Shown here piece by piece: positions 60,901-64,000 of a DNA stretch of 64,000 nt. Under the pieces are notes generated by a model, which saw only the letters and a program-made list of their open reading frames with translations, had not been told where the DNA came from and did no database searches. Within the stretch, counting starts at the first letter, position 1, and every line of letters starts with the position of its first letter. The translations under genes and the position numbers were made by a program. Origin of the DNA: Owenia fusiformis (Eukaryota > Annelida > Polychaeta > Sabellida > Oweniidae); the NCBI GenBank assembly GCA_903813345.2, contig CAIIXF020000011.1, positions 11,256,842-11,320,841 on the forward strand. The letters run 5' to 3'.

Positions 60901-62295
60901 ATTTTGAAATTGAAATTGAATTAAGACTACTAATTTTAAATGTACAATCACAATTATACTGTATAGTATATATATATTACTTAAGAATCAGAATTCAGAT
61001 GTCTTACAGGATATTTGTAAGGAAACAATACATGCCAATTTACTTAAATATTTAAGTAGATCAGCTAAATCAATCAAAATCAACTAAATGTTTCCACTCC
61101 CCTTACCACCCTCACCCCCCAAAGTACCCTCACCCCCCAAAGTTCTGATTAACAACATCAAAGATTTCACAATTACTTAATTTGAAGACTTATAGAAAAT
61201 CAATCATAGTAAGTTGTCTATGAGTCTTTATATAGCAATCTTGAGCATTAATATTTCATGCAATTTGTATTGATTACTGCCAATTCGGAAAAATCTTGAA
61301 TTCAGTAATTGAATTCTGTTGAGAGAATGTCATGCAATCCAGCTTTTCTAGTAAACTGTCTAGCAATGGTGAATCAACCAAGATGGACAGGAATATAAAA
61401 ATTTTGTGAAAGTAGGCCATTTAGACTGCTGAGACATTTTAAGGGGTATTGAACCATATATCTTTTGACAAAATAAATATATTGATTTGTAACTTGAAGC
61501 ACTAAGATAGAGCCTCATATCCACAATAGATCTGACTTGCCTTTGTGCTAACAGATAAATGATGAGTATTTAGGTGTCTACCAGTGCTCACAGAGATAAC
61601 ACCTAATACTGTACATGTGCAGTCAACTACTGATGTATATGAATGTAGAAATCAGCTGTTTGTATGTGTCTCAATTTAAAATGTCATTAATTTCATGTCA
61701 TCTAGAAGCTCAAAAGGTTTTTTTCTATGATCAAAGTGTGTTATTTTCTTCTATTTCTCATTAAATTTCAATTAGGTGTCATGCAAATTCTATGTTTTAT
61801 TCTTTGCTCATTCACCCATATTGCAATATTATTATTGATATAATTAATATGAAATGAAAAACTTTACACCAGCATAATATAAAACCACATGTTAAACAAT
61901 ATGCCTGGTTTATATTACATGACACCCACATGGTTTATACACAATATTTTAATTAAATAATTGTAAAAATTAAGGATCCCCTATAATTAGATGCACATTG
62001 CAGTTTTGGGATTTTCAAAGGCTGAAAGTAGACAGCTTAAATGTCAAATTTTATACATAATTTTATATAAATATATAGTATATTCCTCAGAAAATAATAT
62101 ATGAGATTAAAAATGGAATGAACTGCATATTTTATGGTTACTGTTCCCAAAAAACAATCTACAGTATTTGTGTAATTATCATTAACTCACTTAAATTTGT
62201 GACAAAGCCTATATTTGAAAATACATTGTTTGCTTTACATGTAATATAATTTAATTCTAAGTGTTAAGTACTTACGAAAATTGAGTATCTGCCAT
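48960..62295 (-). CDS. SLC25A22: Mitochondrial glutamate carrier, SLC25A18/SLC25A22 type
   Basis: Coding exons in order: 62295-62276, 58488-58354, 57852-57797, 56902-56812, 56460-56336, 54054-53876, 50122-50020, 49533-49458, 49101-48960; phases fit, 308 aa (human A22 323, A18 315). The first coding exon gives only MADTQFS and is preceded by 5' UTR back to an acceptor at 62380, so a noncoding first exon lies further up. Three carrier signatures mark the three repeats: PIDLVKTR (28-35), PMELLKIQ (126-133), PLDVVKTR (234-241). Family blocks include [41 protein letters not shown]-type GIYKG, and [11 protein letters not shown] before the C-terminus. The family imports glutamate with a proton across the inner mitochondrial membrane. 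It converges on V-ATPase E, as SLC25A18 and ATP6V1E1 do in human. Two of its splice junctions lie inside tandem arrays. Whether it predates the A18/A22 split is inference. Confidence 0.92.
50068..50585. repeat. 106-bp tandem array (5 units) spanning an acceptor of the glutamate-carrier gene
   Basis: ATAAATGAAACATAG starts near 50072, 50178, 50283, 50389 and 50494. The first unit holds the first 55 nt of the exon at 50122-50020 plus 51 nt of intron with the real acceptor (GCTATTTCAG|GGTAAA). The other units copy exon start and acceptor into the intron with few changes. Confidence 0.93.
50989..51632. mobile_element. Palindromic Tc1/mariner-type MITE with about 250-bp arms
   Basis: It begins CAGGGTGTCCCGAAAGTATG and ends in the exact reverse complement, with TA on both sides. 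The arms include matching C/G runs and ATGTGTCATATATCATTTTA, leaving only a short unpaired centre. No transposase remains. Confidence 0.9.
52300..53256. repeat. Dispersed repeat with about 140-bp internal units
   Basis: TTCACATATCAAATATGAAC recurs near 52461, 52600, 52735 and 52881, each with AAAATGGC and CTCCACTACTTTT-type phrases. The end (CCTCTGAACTTCGTTTGATG then GGATAA at about 53255) matches the tail at 3735-3757, after a similar GGAC-rich stretch. The left border is uncertain. Confidence 0.6.
54723..55665. mobile_element. Tc1/mariner-type element, right end decayed
   Basis: It begins CAGGGTGGTCCAAAAAAGTG after TA. About 100 bp inside, the phrase AAAGGTCTAAATTTTTTGTT recurs inverted near 55585 (AACAAAAATTTTAGACCTTT), but the outer 50 bp of the right arm are not recognisable. 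No transposase frame was found. Confidence 0.6.
57291..57812. repeat. 30-bp tandem array spanning a donor of the glutamate-carrier gene
   Basis: On the minus strand the unit reads GGCATGTACAGAGGTATGTA then TTAAGCTATT. The copy at the end of the exon 57852-57797 supplies the real donor (CAGAG|GTATGT). About seven more follow in tandem into the intron and two stand beyond an interruption (57361-57580). Each carries the same donor consensus. Confidence 0.93.
57490..57588 (+). mobile_element. LINE-like 3' tail inside the 30-bp array
   Basis: GCCCAGATAGGGCTGGTTGT, then a pyrimidine-poor stretch and (AAAT)n, resembles 3' ends of CR1/L2-type LINEs. It separates two blocks of the array, so it probably inserted after the array formed. 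Confidence 0.35.
60700..60925 (+). mobile_element. LINE-like 3' fragment
   Basis: A stretch with TATACACCCCCTGGGGTGTC and AAAGCCCGTATAATG, ending AAATTGAAATTGAA, looks like a short non-LTR tail with a simple-repeat terminus. It lies in intron 1 of the glutamate carrier. No coding is seen. Confidence 0.3.
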
Positions 62296-63660
62296 AACTG
62301 TACTCAAAGTATGAGAAAATATAAGCTCCTACATGGACCTCAGCACGTCCTTTGTAAGTTATCTGTATCACTGACTTAATCTGAAAGTTGATAACATAAA
62401 TTCATCATCAACTGAATATCTGAAATTTGTATTTAGTAAACCTAGTTTTGCATTAAACCTTGTTATGTGTTGCCGACCCCCCCCCCATTCTCACTCCTCA
62501 CTGGATCAGAGAGTTAATGTATGACCTGGTATGTACAGGGAATTCACCAGAAACCTTGATGCAAAACTAAAGCAAACTACAGTGATTATAATTGATTTAA
62601 AACTGACTAATGCAATGAAAATGCACGAAGGTGTGGTCCTGATCTGATTGATCTGGATCTATGCCTAGATGTGGAGCTATCACATTTGATCAATTCAGTG
62701 ATCTTTTTCAATGTTTCTTGGTGATATTTTCTCTGCTTCCAATTTATGCTCCCACGTACATCCACTTAACTCTGGTTGATATTCATCTAATAATTGACAA
62801 TGTATTTTCATGATGAAATGTGCAAGATTTGTTCTAGAAAATTGTACTTGTTTTGAGAGTACATAACTAATGAGCTAACGCTGCAGTGCCATCGTTGATT
62901 GGTCAAAGTTGACTGACAATAACAAACTGTCGGTATGTGTCTAATAAAGTGATTTTCTGTGAAAACAAAATTTACAAATAACTGAACTTTGTTTAAAAAA
63001 AATAAAGACACCACCTTGGGCAAGGCTAACCACAGTATGAGTATGTAAAATTAGTCCAGAAATTAGTCTTATGTGTAATCGATGCATGGCGGACATTTTC
63101 AATTACTGGTCGACTTCAAGATTGAAGTGTATATTATTAGTTACTGCAATTTGAGACACAAGACAACCCACAAGACAATCTCATATAGTAGAAGAAGTTT
63201 ACAGTTATGCATCTTTTTGCAATGAGATTTCTGCTGTTGACAAAAATGTATGACTGATTTGAGGCCATCTGATATCCAGATGGAATTAGCCTTGAAATTC
63301 ATATCATAACTTACTTTTTTCTAGCAACTCATGATGTCCTGGTGAATTTTATAATGCTTTTATATATATATCCTCATAAATAAGTGGTTGTTTACATCCA
63401 AAACTTCTAATGAAATCTGCTAAAAATTTTGGAGGTGCTTTTACATTCTACCTAAAGGCTCCTTGTACAAAACTTGTAAGCTAGTGATTTTTTAAAGATA
63501 CGGTTTCGATTCAGCAACATGTAACCCGAAGTGATATATGATGAACTTGTTCGATTGGAGGTGATTCTATCATAAATGGGGTATTATCGTTAAAAAGCCA
63601 ATGGGGAATTGATATAGATTTATATCATGAATGTATGGGGTCTTCTAAAGAAAAACAAAA

Positions 63661-63696
63661 ATGGCGACAGTTCCGGCAGCAGAAAGACGAAGTCGG
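63661..63696 (+). CDS. Possible first coding exon of a further gene (partial)
   Basis: ATG GCG begins MATVPAAERRSR and is followed at once by GTAATATTT, a usable donor; the ATG follows AAAACAAAA. The codon use is GC-richer than the surroundings. The gene would run off the right edge and I do not recognise it. Confidence 0.35.
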
Positions 63697-64000
63697 GTAA
63701 TATTTATTTCCGTTTAACACTAAGTTTAAGCAGTCAGCATCCATATCATGATATATATTTCAATAAACAGTATGTAATTCGCATCTTGTGTGAATTTTAG
63801 AGAAGGCTAAGCTTCATTAGGTGTTGAATTTCATGGAAAGATTTTGTAAATAAAAATTCATATGAAATGAAACAAATCTTGAAAGTTGTCTGACTATGAG
63901 TCATTGGAATTTTACTAAATATCGTCTCTGATTGGTGCTTAGGTGCATCAATGCACCCTTGGGGCGTTATTTATATATCTGAGATTTGTCACTGCCACAG

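Noticed and set aside
63661-63696. CECR2, the human neighbour of SLC25A18, as the gene at the right edge
   Set aside because: The 12 visible residues do not resemble the CECR2 start, and the plus orientation differs from what conserved order would predict.

Overview
The window is nuclear DNA of an animal, not a microbe: it is AT-rich, the genes have short exons with GT-AG introns of a few hundred bases to several kilobases, and much of the rest is small inverted-repeat transposons. The gene set (a GPR158-type ectodomain, UNC93A, BCL2L13, V-ATPase subunit E, a mitochondrial glutamate carrier), gene sizes and repeat types suggest an invertebrate bilaterian, perhaps a marine deuterostome such as a hemichordate. 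The clade is a guess.

Layout. 1-1.0 kb: one coding exon (minus) of a small zinc-ribbon protein. 1.0-6.2 kb: repeats. 6.3-11.9 kb: an 8-exon gene (plus, 898 aa) with two tandem GPR158/GPR179-type ectodomain units, no seven-helix receptor part and a GPI-like tail. 12.8-19.0 kb: a 6.2-kb element with about 1.1-kb inverted arms that holds two smaller nested elements. 20.4-26.9 kb: UNC93A-like transporter (plus, 6 exons, 496 aa). 26.9-32.0 kb: gene-poor, with a 71-bp tandem array and inverted repeats. 32.0-38.9 kb: BCL2L13-like protein (minus, 5 exons, 635 aa). 39.5-44.8 kb: V-ATPase subunit E (plus, 9 exons, 226 aa). 49.0-62.3 kb: SLC25A18/22-like glutamate carrier (minus, 9 coding exons, 308 aa). 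63.66 kb: possible first exon of another plus-strand gene.

The block BCL2L13(-) / V-ATPase E(+) / SLC25A18-22(-) has the same order and relative orientation as human 22q11 (BCL2L13, ATP6V1E1, SLC25A18). It looks like an ancient linkage around a shared head-to-head promoter of 541 bp. That promoter holds a perfect GTCACGTGAC (CLEAR/TFEB-type) site, which would fit joint control of a proton-pump subunit and a mitophagy-linked BCL-2 protein.

The least ordinary observations are these. First, a receptor-less, duplicated GPR158-like ectodomain with furin-type sites between its halves and a possible alternative soluble end. Second, three independent minisatellites (61, 106 and 30 bp) in two genes whose repeat unit spans an exon-intron junction, so that real splice sites have been multiplied 5-15 times. 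Third, the large inverted-repeat element, whose arms carry four palindromic octamer plus CRE-like modules. All exon limits were read by eye from reading frame, splice consensus and remembered family sequence; no transcript data or search were used.
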